A stretch of DNA of 64,000 nucleotides from Caballeronia sordidicola. GTDB lineage: Bacteria; Pseudomonadota; Gammaproteobacteria; Burkholderiales; Burkholderiaceae. The stretch spans positions 1-64,000 of the forward strand of contig NZ_FCOC02000017.1 in the NCBI RefSeq assembly GCF_001544455.2. Reading direction: 5' to 3'. A model generated the notes under the pieces. The model did no database searches. It was given only the letters and a program-made list of their open reading frames with translations, and was not told where the DNA came from. The first letter of the stretch is position 1, and each line of letters opens with the position of its first letter. The position numbers were made by a program, and so were the translations under genes. Shown here in pieces: positions 32,591 to 41,615 of this stretch.

Positions 32591-34003
32591 TCAGACGTGA
32601 AAGTCCGCCGCCATGTCTTCGTCGGTGCGTGCGAGTAGCCGGCCGCTTCTGCAGGCCTGGGTGAAAAGATCGAAGTCTCGCTCGACCTGATCCGCGTAGG
32701 CCGTCGAATAAGAGACGAGTGCTTCTGTCATCTGGCTGCCTTGTCCGCAATACGCGCTGATCTCGATCGCCTTGCCGCTCGCCTTTGCATGCGCACGCGC
32801 GAGGATCCAGCCGCACAGGCGTGCGTAGCCTTCGAGTACATCGACATCGAACAATTCGATATTCGCCGACAGCTTCATGTCACGCAGTTGACGGAAATAA
32901 AAATGACGCCCGGAAGGACCCGTACCCCAGCCAAGGAAGATATCGCTGGCGGCCTGCATCACGCGTTGACCGCGAACCACGCGTTCTCCGGCATGGGCGA
33001 GCTTCTCTGCCTCGAAGTGCTGCTCGATTACCGACAGGCGCGCCTCCTTGATCTGCAGGAACATGGGTTTGCCGAGTTCGTCCATCATGAGCAGCACGAG
33101 GCATCGGGTTCCAACACTGCCTACACCCACTACCTTGAAGGCCAGATCCTGCGCGGTGAAATGGCGCAGCAGCGCGCGGCGATCGTGCGCAAGCGTCTTC
33201 ACGTATTGCGCGAACATGCGCTTGATCACTGCTTCCCAGTTGCCGAGCTTGAACCAGTCGTCGTCTGAATCGAACAGGGTGTTGGCGCCGTGAATATGGA
33301 ACATGCCTGGAGGCATGTCGCGCAGGGTCCAATTCTCGCCGTCGAACTCGGCGACCTTTTCGAGCATGCTTTCGTGCGTGCGGCTCGCGGCTTTTTCCAT
33401 TCCCTTGCGCAGGAGACGCCTGCGTTCAGGAGTGACAGCCGTATCCAGCATCCGTTCGAACGTGATGCGCTCATACCAGAGTTCGAGCGCGCTGAAATCC
33501 GCGTACTCACGCATCCGGGTCTGGTATTGCGCGACCACGGTCTCGACCAGTTTCTCCGCGGCCAGCCGGCTCAGGCGCATGTGGCGCGCCGCCACCATGA
33601 AGCTTGCCGTCAACCGTTTCAGGTCCCATTCCCACGGGCCGAGAGCGACCTCATCGAAATCGTTGAGATCGAAGATGAGCTGGCGCTCGGGCGTCGCGAA
33701 TCCGCCAAAGTTCATCAGATGCGCATCGCCGCAGATGGGCAAGACGAGCCCCGTGCTTGGGCTCTTGCCGAGATCATTTGCCTGCAGGATTGCGCTACCC
33801 CTGAAGAACGAAAATGGCGATGCCATCATCCGTCCGTATCGGAGCGGAACCAGCCGGTTCACGCGCCCGAGGCTGCTCTGTTCGAGCAATTCCACTGGAT
33901 CGCGGTCGATCTTGCCGAGCTTCGCGTGCGCGGACCGGCCCATGTTTTCCCGATACGCCTTGCCCATTGCGATGCGCGACGCCAGCTTGCTTTCACCCGC
34001 CAT
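32591..34003 (-). CDS. DUF2252 family protein
   Basis: A 470-aa protein of the kinase-like DUF2252 family. Family marks include PFSFFRGSA, ICGDAHLMNFGGF (catalytic-loop-like HxxNFG), LIFDLNDFDEVALGPWEWDL (DFD-like metal motif) and VGVGSVGTRC. The fold resembles aminoglycoside/choline kinases, but substrate and activity are unknown. It may be cotranscribed with nothing: 58 bases separate its start from the next minus-strand gene's stop. Confidence 0.88.
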   Translation of the reverse strand: MAGESKLASRIAMGKAYRENMGRSAHAKLGKIDRDPVELLEQSSLGRVNRLVPLRYGRMMASPFSFFRGSAILQANDLGKSPSTGLVLPICGDAHLMNFGGFATPERQLIFDLNDFDEVALGPWEWDLKRLTASFMVAARHMRLSRLAAEKLVETVVAQYQTRMREYADFSALELWYERITFERMLDTAVTPERRRLLRKGMEKAASRTHESMLEKVAEFDGENWTLRDMPPGMFHIHGANTLFDSDDDWFKLGNWEAVIKRMFAQYVKTLAHDRRALLRHFTAQDLAFKVVGVGSVGTRCLVLLMMDELGKPMFLQIKEARLSVIEQHFEAEKLAHAGERVVRGQRVMQAASDIFLGWGTGPSGRHFYFRQLRDMKLSANIELFDVDVLEGYARLCGWILARAHAKASGKAIEISAYCGQGSQMTEALVSYSTAYADQVERDFDLFTQACRSGRLLARTDEDMAADFHV

Positions 34004-34060
34004 TAACGCCTCTCTTGCCGGGCTTGTGATCGACGTCCGGGCCTTCGTCTCGATGGCCGC

Positions 34061-34669
34061 TCATTTGACTGGAGCGCCATTGCGGGTCACGAGAACGGCG
34101 GTTGCCTCCACAAACTCCGCCCGCACGCTATCGCCCACTTTGATGTCTTTAAGCGGCACGTCCGGACCGACGCGCAACGTGTCCGTTTTGTATGGACCGC
34201 GAAGCGTAATGGTCCGATGCGCCTGATCGACCTTCTGGACGGTCGCGACAACCTGTACGCGGCGCGCCGTGGCGGTCGATCCGCCGGATTCAGGAACGGC
34301 CGCAGTCTCGACAATCCGCTCGCGTATGCCGTCGGACTTCACCTTGGTCGCACGCACGAGCAGGGCATTTTCATAGCGGATATCGACGGTGTCGCCGAGT
34401 TGCAGCTTGCCGACATCCGCTATGTCCGGGTTGACCGCGACGTTCACGATTTTTCCGCTCTTGCCTCGCAGGGCGACGCTGTTCGACGCGGTATCGATAC
34501 CGACGACCTGCGCCTGTGTCTCGGCGGTCGCGGCCGCGCCAATGCCGTCGGGCCCGACGCTCGATGCCGCCGTTTGCGCCATTGCGGGCGCCGCGAACAG
34601 AGCGCAGACGATTAGAGCAGTTCGTGCAACGTGCATGCTGAACGAGGGCGTGCGGTAATGACTTTTCAT
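34061..34669 (-). CDS. Periplasmic beta-rich hypothetical protein
   Basis: A 202-aa protein with a signal peptide (ARTALIVCALFAAPAMAQ). The mature part holds two similar beta-rich segments (AQVVGIDTASNSVALRGKSG near 52 and ATVQKVDQAHRTITLRGPYK near 140), suggesting an internal repeat of an OB-like unit. ATG 34669 follows AGGAAC. Function unknown. Confidence 0.7.
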   Translation of the reverse strand: MKSHYRTPSFSMHVARTALIVCALFAAPAMAQTAASSVGPDGIGAAATAETQAQVVGIDTASNSVALRGKSGKIVNVAVNPDIADVGKLQLGDTVDIRYENALLVRATKVKSDGIRERIVETAAVPESGGSTATARRVQVVATVQKVDQAHRTITLRGPYKTDTLRVGPDVPLKDIKVGDSVRAEFVEATAVLVTRNGAPVK

Positions 34670-34727
34670 ATGTAGTTCCTATGCAGAGTGTGACGGACGA
34701 GTGGCGCAGCGTTGCTCGTTGTATTGC

Positions 34728-35276
34728 TTACCTGCGAGACTTCGACAAAAGGTGACCAAGGCCCAGATTGGTTGCGATTTGCCAGATATAGACGCGCGAG
34801 TAGCGCACGCCATATCGCGTTTCAATGAGCGAGCGCAGGCGCGCGTTTGTCCAGGCGTCGCTGTCGAAGCCGTGGACTTTCGCCGGGCCCTGCAACGCCG
34901 CCGATATCCATTCGAGCGCGTGTTGATCAAGCGCTGAGGATCGGCCGCCAACGCCCAGCTGCCGCAATGCATCGAGGCCGCCCGCGTCGATAAGCGCCTT
35001 GTAGCGCCTGACCGTTGCCAGGGACAAGTGAAGCTCTTCAGCCACGTTCTCCACTGAGGCTCCGTCAAGCAGCATTTGGCCCGCTGTCATCCGGCGCACA
35101 ACGCTAGGCAGGTTTTCGGGCTGAGAAAGCATCTGTGCGAATGTCCTTGTCTTCAGGAATGCACGGTGGTCGTCGCCGCTTGTTTCTATCTCCGCTTCGT
35201 CGCAGTTTCTGGATCTCATACTGAAACAGTCCAGCGATTCGTTTTGATTCAGAGGAGAATCAATACGAGAAGACAA
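34728..35276 (-). CDS. Helix-turn-helix protein resembling an IS630 transposase N-terminus
   Basis: A 182-aa protein. Residues about 60-100 form a helix-turn-helix (DGASVENVAEELHLSLATVRRY), followed by GGLDALRQLG and a winged-helix-like segment ending GVRYSRVYIWQIATNLGLGH. This layout is that of the DNA-binding arm of IS630/Tc1-type transposases, but the DDE domain is absent. It is either a remnant or a repurposed regulator. No inverted repeats were noticed beside it. Confidence 0.6.
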   Translation of the reverse strand: MSSRIDSPLNQNESLDCFSMRSRNCDEAEIETSGDDHRAFLKTRTFAQMLSQPENLPSVVRRMTAGQMLLDGASVENVAEELHLSLATVRRYKALIDAGGLDALRQLGVGGRSSALDQHALEWISAALQGPAKVHGFDSDAWTNARLRSLIETRYGVRYSRVYIWQIATNLGLGHLLSKSRR

Positions 35277-36197
35277 TTGGAAATTTAATAATTTACTAGA
35301 TAATTAATAACTATTTGCTCTAGTCATTGGCGTTATGGTTCTAATGGGTTCAATGTTTTCACCAATATCTCGTTTCACGCGATTTGGGGCGATCTCGGAG
35401 AAATTTTTCTGCTTGATATTCCGTCCGAATTCGCCTATCGAGAGATGAAGTTTAAAACCGTGTCGAATGTTTGCTAACGTTTTCTGAAACGCTTTGATCA
35501 TTTGAATTAAGACTGGGTACCGTTACAAAATAAGTTTGGCAAACCAGAAAACGTTTGCTAGCATCCGCTACAAACGTAAGCCAAAAAAGTGCTGCGCAAG
35601 GCCGAAATCTGTCGGACTCGTCCACACCTGCCTTCGCCCTGAGAGGATTTATGCATGGCCTTTACTCGCTCAGGCGTATAGCCTGAGCCGCATCACCGCG
35701 TTGGTTTAGCGGAGACTGATTTTATGGAATCACTTCAATCCCTCTCCTGAGTTGGAGGGATCAATTCGCATAGTTGAAATGAAAGCGTCGTTTGATTAAC
35801 GCTTTTGGGCTAACTATGCGCTTCGGTTTTTTAAATCGGAAAAGCCATGCGTGTTCGTCCGTCGAAAATTGTCCGATCGTTCTGTAACAGTTCGATTGTC
35901 GCAATATTGTCGAGGTCCGCGCTCGGGAAAAGCAGCGCGGACAATCTTAATAAAAGCAATAATGCGCCGATTTTTGCTGCGTCATTAAATGCTCAAAAAG
36001 CACCATGCGGCAAGCGCCTTTGGCGCGAACGCCCGCACAAACGATTTTTCTCCTGCGCCCAATCCTGCTCTGGGATCAAACGGTTCGATCGGCGTACCGC
36101 AAATATTGCGCGCGCAAACGAGACTACAAAACAAAGCGGCGTTATTGCATCCGGCGAGCGGGAAGCTCCATCGCACCAATTGTTTTTCGAGGTCGTC
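35277..36197. other. 920-bp noncoding region
   Basis: No convincing gene. An 11-base inverted repeat AACGTTTTCTG (35476) and CAGAAAACGTT (35545) encloses an AT-rich stretch. It is followed by a structured segment at 35660-35835 (listed separately). The last 300 bases before the gene at 36198 are open in one frame but lack a start signal. Confidence 0.5.
35660..35835 (+). ncRNA. Candidate structured RNA
   Basis: Three stems occur in a row: GCTCAGGC/GCCTGAGC with a 5-base loop (35668-35688), ATCCCTC/GAGGGAT (35738-35761) and CGCATAGTT/AACTATGCG (35767-35820) with an inner AAGCGT/ACGCTT pair. Six T follow at 35827-35832. This could be a small RNA with terminator or a leader of the gene at 36198. 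No known family is recognised. Confidence 0.4.
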
Positions 36198-36656
36198 ATG
36201 AAAACATCCTATCTGGCAATAGCTGCCACGCTTACCGTCGCCACACACGCGGCGCTTGCCCAGAAGCCGGCGGTTTATCCCGCGCATGGGCAAAGCGCCA
36301 GCAAACAGTCACAGGACGATGGCGCGTGCTACGCATGGGCAAAACAGAACACGGGCATTGATCCCGCGGTGGTTGCGGGCACGCCGCCTCCGCCGCAAGG
36401 GCCCACAGGTGCGCGAGTAGGCGGCGCTGCGCGGGGCGCTGCGGCGGGCGCACTCATCGGCGATGTCAACCATAACGATCCCGGACACGGCGCAGCGGTC
36501 GGGGCGACGGCGGGCGCCGTGGCGGGCGGGGTGCGCAGCCGCCGTCAGCACGCGGCGCAAGCGCAGAACGCACAGGCTAATACGCAGTCCGAAATGAATA
36601 CCTACTGGCGCTCATATGGCGCCTGCATGCAGGGACGTGGTTATACCGTCCAATAG
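36198..36656 (+). CDS. Secreted glycine-zipper protein
   Basis: A 152-aa protein with a signal peptide (MKTSYLAIAATLTVATHAALA). It has two Cys-Tyr segments (GACYAWAKQNTGIDP and GACMQGRGYTV) around a glycine-zipper core (GARVGGAARGAAAGALIG and GAAVGATAGAVAGGV). This is the layout of YMGG-like/outer-membrane glycine-zipper proteins common in Burkholderiaceae. ATG 36198 is the only start with a signal peptide directly behind it; an upstream open frame has low-quality composition. Confidence 0.75.
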   Translation: MKTSYLAIAATLTVATHAALAQKPAVYPAHGQSASKQSQDDGACYAWAKQNTGIDPAVVAGTPPPPQGPTGARVGGAARGAAAGALIGDVNHNDPGHGAAVGATAGAVAGGVRSRRQHAAQAQNAQANTQSEMNTYWRSYGACMQGRGYTVQ

Positions 36657-36779
36657 GTGACAGGTGAGGCGCTAGAAAAACGAGCACAAAGATGGTTGAC
36701 GAATTTGATGTGCTCAACCGGCCGAAGGGGAATGCCGTCGAGCTCTCGGTCGGTGCTACTTTTCAGTAAGGAGGACGAT

Positions 36780-37610
36780 GTGCCAAGCCGTAAGCCTCAA
36801 ACCGCGCGTGCTGCGCTTGCCGTTGCGTGTGCCGCTGCGTGCGTCGCATACGGCGTCAGCGCGACGAACGCGATCGCGCAGTCAAACCCAACCCCCGCGA
36901 GCAGCACCGCCGCGACCGCACAGCCCGAGCGCCAGCAAAAGGCACTCGATGCACTGGGCGCCATGTCGCAGTACCTGCGCTCGCTGAATCGCTTCGATGT
37001 CACCGCGTCCACGTCAACCGATGCCGTGCTCGATAGCGGCCAGACCGTTGCCTTCCTTCACGAGACCGATCTCAAGGTGGAGCGCCCCAATCGCATGAGG
37101 GCGGACGTCACGGGCAGCCGTGCGCCAAAAGGCCTGATCTACGATGGCCGGCATTTCACGATCTTCAATACGGCGGAAGGCTATTACTCGACGAACCCCG
37201 CGCCCCCGTCGAACGATTTGCTCGTGCGTGAATTATCGACGACCTACAACATCGATACTCCGCTTGCCGACCTGTTCTATTGGGGCAACGGCAAGGTGGA
37301 CGACGTCACGCTGACTTCTGCTTTGTTTCTTGGACTGGAGCGCGTGGATACTCGCTGGTGCAACCATTATGCGTATCAGCAGAGCGGGGCCGACTGGGAG
37401 ATATGGATCCAGAGCGGATCAAGGCCGCTGCCATGCCGCATGGCGATTGTCGATACATCGCAGAGTGCGCGTCCTCGGCATGTCGCGACTTATCACTGGA
37501 AGATCAATCCGGAATTCCCGGCATCGACCTTTACTTTCCGGCCGGCGGCGAACGCGAAGGCTATTGAACTCAAGCCTGCTTCGCGCACGCCGTTTGAGGG
37601 GAGTGAATGA
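36780..37610 (+). CDS. DUF2092 periplasmic protein
   Basis: A 276-aa protein with an N-terminal signal segment (AALAVACAAACVAYGVSA) and a LolA-like beta fold: ALGAMSQYLRSLNRFDVTAS, then LKVERPNRMRADVTG and YDGRHFTIFN. I chose GTG 36780 because TAAGGAGG lies just upstream; the nearby ATG at 36778 is out of frame. DUF2092 proteins are probably lipid- or lipoprotein-handling, but this is not proven. Its stop overlaps the next start (ATGATG), so the two are coupled. Confidence 0.8.
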   Translation: MPSRKPQTARAALAVACAAACVAYGVSATNAIAQSNPTPASSTAATAQPERQQKALDALGAMSQYLRSLNRFDVTASTSTDAVLDSGQTVAFLHETDLKVERPNRMRADVTGSRAPKGLIYDGRHFTIFNTAEGYYSTNPAPPSNDLLVRELSTTYNIDTPLADLFYWGNGKVDDVTLTSALFLGLERVDTRWCNHYAYQQSGADWEIWIQSGSRPLPCRMAIVDTSQSARPRHVATYHWKINPEFPASTFTFRPAANAKAIELKPASRTPFEGSE

Positions 37611-38329
37611 TGTTTCGCACCAGACAACTTGCGGTTGCCGGCATAGCCGGCGTTTTCCTCGCGACATCCATAAGCGTGCACGCATTCGGTTTTCGCGGCG
37701 GCGCACGCACGAGTATCCACGCGCCACCCGGTGGCGGTTTTAATGGCGGCGGAGGAGGCTTTCACGGCGGCGCTCCTCGAAGCGGGATGCAAGGCGGGAT
37801 GCAAGGTGGCCATGCGGGCGGCGGCGCGGCGCATGGCGGCAACGTTGGCGAAAGTCACGGCGGCGGAAGCAGTCACAACAGCGGCGGCGGAGGCGGCAGT
37901 CATAACAGCGGCGGCGGTGATCACAACAACGGTGGTAACAGCGGCGGTGGCGGCCACAACAATGGCGGCGGCAACAACAGTCACCACGACGACCACCATG
38001 ACGATGGCCACCACGACGATGACCACCACCACGACGATGACCACCACCACGACGACGATCACCATGACGACGACCACCATCACGACGACGATCATCATCA
38101 CGATGATGATCACTACCACGACGGCTGGTACGTCGACCCGGTCGCGGTTGGTGTAGCGGTGGGCGTGACTACGGCGGTTGTCGTCGGCGCGACGGTGGCT
38201 ACATTGCCGCCAAGCTGTTCGAGCGTGATTGTCAACGGCATTGCTTACCAGCATTGCGGTCCGAACTGGTATCAGCCGCAGTACTACGGGACACAAGTGC
38301 AGTACATCGTGGTAACTGCGCCCAGGTAA
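37607..38329 (+). CDS. Secreted Gly-rich protein with His/Asp repeats
   Basis: A 240-aa protein: signal peptide (AVAGIAGVFLATSISVHA), a Gly/His/Asn-rich stretch (about 30-125), a run of repeated HHDDDHHH units (about 126-170) and a C-terminal domain with a transmembrane-like segment (VAVGVAVGVTTAVVVGATVA) and two Cys (SCSSVI, YQHCGPNWY). The last part matches the small DUF6515-like tails seen on many Burkholderia secreted proteins (YYGTQVQYIVVTAP). The repeat should bind Zn, Ni, Cu or Ca ions. It is cotranscribed with the DUF2092 gene (4-base overlap). Confidence 0.75.
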   Translation: MMFRTRQLAVAGIAGVFLATSISVHAFGFRGGARTSIHAPPGGGFNGGGGGFHGGAPRSGMQGGMQGGHAGGGAAHGGNVGESHGGGSSHNSGGGGGSHNSGGGDHNNGGNSGGGGHNNGGGNNSHHDDHHDDGHHDDDHHHDDDHHHDDDHHDDDHHHDDDHHHDDDHYHDGWYVDPVAVGVAVGVTTAVVVGATVATLPPSCSSVIVNGIAYQHCGPNWYQPQYYGTQVQYIVVTAPR

Positions 38330-38484
38330 GTTGCTTCAACGCCCAGCCGGTCTTCGCTAATCGATATCGATACCGGCTGGTTTCCTTGGCGTCACGGTGC
38401 GGAGTGCTTATCGTTTTTCGAAAACGTGATTGGCATGAATTGACGCGCATCCTGACGATAAATCTTGATCAACCGGAGATAGGT

Positions 38485-38883
38485 ATGGACTCGAATCCGC
38501 TGGCTCTTGTCATCCGGGCTCTAGAACGGGCCGCATTACAAAGTACGGTGCTGCCGTACAAACGCTTTCACGTGCTGTTTCCGCGTACGGTTCCGCTAAC
38601 ACGGCGCTATGAAGTGCTCGACGCCGCGCTGCGATCGCTCAATGATGCGCCCGACATCGATTATGGTGTGCTGCTCGCGTGCGACAACGGCTTGCCCGGT
38701 CCGGAGTTTTTCCGCCGATATCAAAAGCACAGATGGGACACGTATGTTGCCGCGATGGGTGACCCGCGATTCAAGAGCGCGACGCTCAAGGGCAAGCGCG
38801 AACTGGTGGCGGCCGAACGCCAGAGGGTGCATCTGCATGCAATGCGCGCGCGTCATCAGGAGCGGGAGCAGCAGTGTGCGTGA
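38485..38883 (+). CDS. Hypothetical protein
   Basis: A 132-aa, basic, probably cytoplasmic protein. No family recognised. Residues 20-60 read VLPYKRFHVLFPRTVPLTRR, the end is highly basic and helical (LVAAERQRVHLHAMRARHQE). ATG 38485 follows CCGGAGATAG. Confidence 0.6.
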   Translation: MDSNPLALVIRALERAALQSTVLPYKRFHVLFPRTVPLTRRYEVLDAALRSLNDAPDIDYGVLLACDNGLPGPEFFRRYQKHRWDTYVAAMGDPRFKSATLKGKRELVAAERQRVHLHAMRARHQEREQQCA

Positions 38884-38952
38884 GCACGTCGCGTAAGACG
38901 GTTTCAGCGGTTCCGGTGTGTGCGGCCAGGGTCGAGCCCGGCCGCATGCCCG

Positions 38953-41607
38953 CTAACCGCCATTCCCTACGAACCACCGATAATACGGATTGTCCGCATC
39001 GTCGCGCATGACGTTGCGGATATTCGCTTGCCACGAACCCCGATCACCACGATACGCATTGATCCCGGCATCATAGAAAGTGTGCAATGTCCGATACTCC
39101 GCTTGCATGGCGTTGGTGAAGATTTCGTCCGTGCCCTTGAGCGGCGGCTGCGCGCGCAACGCCAGCAGATGTGTCAGCACATTCGGAAACTCCGTCGAAC
39201 GCACCCATGCGGCGTATTCGATCGCCGGACGATCATCGGTGACGGGCGGGGCGTCAGCGGCGTAGTACGCAAGTCCTGCGCGATCCGTGATCCAGGTGGC
39301 GAGGAGCGCCGCTGGCGAAGCAATGCCAACCTCACGCAGCGCTGCTGCAACCGAGGGTCGCTCGAAGCGTGAAGTAATGCGTGGGATGTCGAGTTCGATG
39401 GGCTGCATCGATCCTATCAGCATCATTTCGTGTAACTCGGTGGTCCAGAGCGTGGCATACGGAAATACATCGACGAAGCTCTTGATCAACGCGCGCGTGT
39501 CGTCTTCATTTTGCGTCGGCAAGGGCAGCCATTGCGCGACGAGACCGCTGTCCCGCAAGCGCGACGCGGTAAGCCTGTAGAAATCCGAAGAGTACAGATT
39601 GACCACGCCCGCTGCGGACGGCGGCGGCGGTTCCAGCGTAATCAGGTCGTAGCGCTGCGGGTTGCGCAGCAGTTCGCGACGGCCATCGTGAAGACGGATT
39701 TCGATGCGCGGGTCCGTGCTCATGCCGTAATTGCCCTTGAACTGCGGCGCAGCCGCAACGACCGCCGGCAGCAGTTCGGCCACGACGCGTTGCTCGAGTC
39801 CGGGGTAGGGCAGCAGTGCACCGGCAGTGATCCCCGTACCCAATCCGATCACCAGCGCCGAACGGGGCTCACCGCGATGAATCAGCAGCGGCAACATTGC
39901 TTGCAGGCGCATGTAGCGCAGTGACGTCATTGCGTCGCCGGAGTTGGAAACGCCTTGTATGTAGAGGCGTTTGAAGTGGTTATCGCCGGCGTTTTGCGTG
40001 ACGACCGCTACCATGCCGCCTTCGCTTTCCGCATAGAAAGTCAGATCGCCGCCGCGTGCTTTGGCGAGCATCGCGGCGAGCCGGTCAGGCGGCGCGAGCA
40101 GCGCGGCGCCGAGCGCGGCGACGGCGAGTGCGAACACGCTCCATCGAAGGTTCGAGCGCTTGCCCGCCGCGCATGTCACCGCGATCACGCCAACCATGCT
40201 CGCCGCGAGTGCGAGCGCGGCGAGCGTGTGAACGAGCCCGAGCAGCGGCACGAGGACAAAACCCGCAATCAAGGTCCCCGCTATGCCGCCCGCCGTATTC
40301 ACCGCGACGATCATGCCGACTCCGCGCCCGACCTTGCGGCTATCGACACTCAGACGCAGCGCGAACGGAAACGCCGCGCCTAGCAGCAAGGTGGGAACGA
40401 ACACCATGCAAAAGCCCGCCAGCGCGAAGCGCGCGCACATTGCGGCGAGCATGCTGCCGGTCGCGCTGAACACCATGCTCGATACCTGCGCCTGCCCGCG
40501 CAGCAACCATTCGCCGAGCAACGCGATTTCGAGCAACGCAACGAGTCCCGCCGCGACGATCAGAAACGCAAATGCACTCCACGGATCGCGGGCGCGGTCA
40601 GCGTGACGAGATACGAGCGCGCTGCCGAGCACGAGACCGAAAAGATAGGTAGCCAGAACGATGGAAAACGCGAAGCTTCGTGTGCTGATGAACTGGACGA
40701 TAGCCTGCGACCAGACTACTTCGTATCCCAAAGCAATGCCACCTGCGACCGCGTACAGCACGAGTGCGAGACGTGCGCGTCCGATACCTTCGAAAGGTTC
40801 CGCCTTTCGTGTTTCAACGGGTACGCGATCCGATATCCGTTGGCTGAGGAGGAAGGAAAGCATCGCCGCCGCGGCATTGAGCGCGGCAGCAACAATGGCG
40901 CTGCCTTGCACGCCAAATGACGGAATAAGAATGAACGGAGCCGCAAGCGTTCCCGCAATCGCGCCTGCAGTGTTCACCGCATACAAGCGCCCTCCCGCTC
41001 TCCCAACATGACCGGCCCGCGGTGCGAGGGCGCGCATCAGGACGGGAAGGGTTCCGCCCATCAGAATGGCGGGAACGCCGACGAGCGCGAAGGGAAGCAC
41101 CCACGCCAGCATGCCGGTGTGATCCTGCATCGCAGCGAACGGCCGCCCAGCGCGAGCGAGTGCGAACGTGGCGCCGACCGCCAGTATCATTGCGGACAAC
41201 TCAAGATACGCGTACACGCGCAGCGGTTGTTTTTGTTGATCGGCAAGACGTCCGAACAACCAGCCGCCTAACGCAAGGCCCGCAAAAAACGCGCTGACAC
41301 CCGTTGTCACCGCCTGCACTTCTGCGCCGACCACAAGCGCGAGTTGCTTGATCCAGAGCACCTGATAAATCAGCGATGCCGCGCCCGATACAAACAACAG
41401 CAGCGCAGCCCAGCCGATGTGCAACGAAGAACCGCCGCGCTCGCCGGGGTGGCTCAAAGAAAGCGATTCAGTTCGACGCGGCGCGTGTTCGCGTTTATTG
41501 CGATGTTGCGCCTTGGCACGCGTGGCAAGCGTCTGGGTCATGTGCGGCTCGGCAAATGAGCCGCGTCCGCCGGCTTTGAAACCGGCGGACGCGGCGGATG
41601 GCGTCAT
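38953..41607 (-). CDS. MFS-like membrane protein fused to a spermidine-synthase-like domain
   Basis: An 884-aa protein. Residues about 60-520 hold around 12 membrane helices with MFS-like motifs (GLALGGWLFGRLADQ; YAVNTAGAIAGTLAAP). Residues about 540-800 form a SpeE-like methyltransferase-fold domain with GLGTGITAGALLPYP (SAM site) and NLYSSDFYRL. The catalytic Asp of true spermidine synthases is Glu here (LITLEPPPP), so aminopropyl transfer is doubtful. It is the last gene of a minus-strand operon with a sulfatase, a HAD lipoprotein and a formylglycine-generating enzyme; the start lies 8 bases after the sulfatase stop. It may export or modify a product of that pathway. Confidence 0.82.
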   Translation of the reverse strand: MTPSAASAGFKAGGRGSFAEPHMTQTLATRAKAQHRNKREHAPRRTESLSLSHPGERGGSSLHIGWAALLLFVSGAASLIYQVLWIKQLALVVGAEVQAVTTGVSAFFAGLALGGWLFGRLADQQKQPLRVYAYLELSAMILAVGATFALARAGRPFAAMQDHTGMLAWVLPFALVGVPAILMGGTLPVLMRALAPRAGHVGRAGGRLYAVNTAGAIAGTLAAPFILIPSFGVQGSAIVAAALNAAAAMLSFLLSQRISDRVPVETRKAEPFEGIGRARLALVLYAVAGGIALGYEVVWSQAIVQFISTRSFAFSIVLATYLFGLVLGSALVSRHADRARDPWSAFAFLIVAAGLVALLEIALLGEWLLRGQAQVSSMVFSATGSMLAAMCARFALAGFCMVFVPTLLLGAAFPFALRLSVDSRKVGRGVGMIVAVNTAGGIAGTLIAGFVLVPLLGLVHTLAALALAASMVGVIAVTCAAGKRSNLRWSVFALAVAALGAALLAPPDRLAAMLAKARGGDLTFYAESEGGMVAVVTQNAGDNHFKRLYIQGVSNSGDAMTSLRYMRLQAMLPLLIHRGEPRSALVIGLGTGITAGALLPYPGLEQRVVAELLPAVVAAAPQFKGNYGMSTDPRIEIRLHDGRRELLRNPQRYDLITLEPPPPSAAGVVNLYSSDFYRLTASRLRDSGLVAQWLPLPTQNEDDTRALIKSFVDVFPYATLWTTELHEMMLIGSMQPIELDIPRITSRFERPSVAAALREVGIASPAALLATWITDRAGLAYYAADAPPVTDDRPAIEYAAWVRSTEFPNVLTHLLALRAQPPLKGTDEIFTNAMQAEYRTLHTFYDAGINAYRGDRGSWQANIRNVMRDDADNPYYRWFVGNGG

Positions 41608-41615
41608 GGAAGCGT

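Noticed and set aside
33290..34226. Two + strand frames of 238 and 307 codons opposite the DUF2252 gene
   Set aside because: Antisense shadows; the minus-strand gene has clear DUF2252 motifs.
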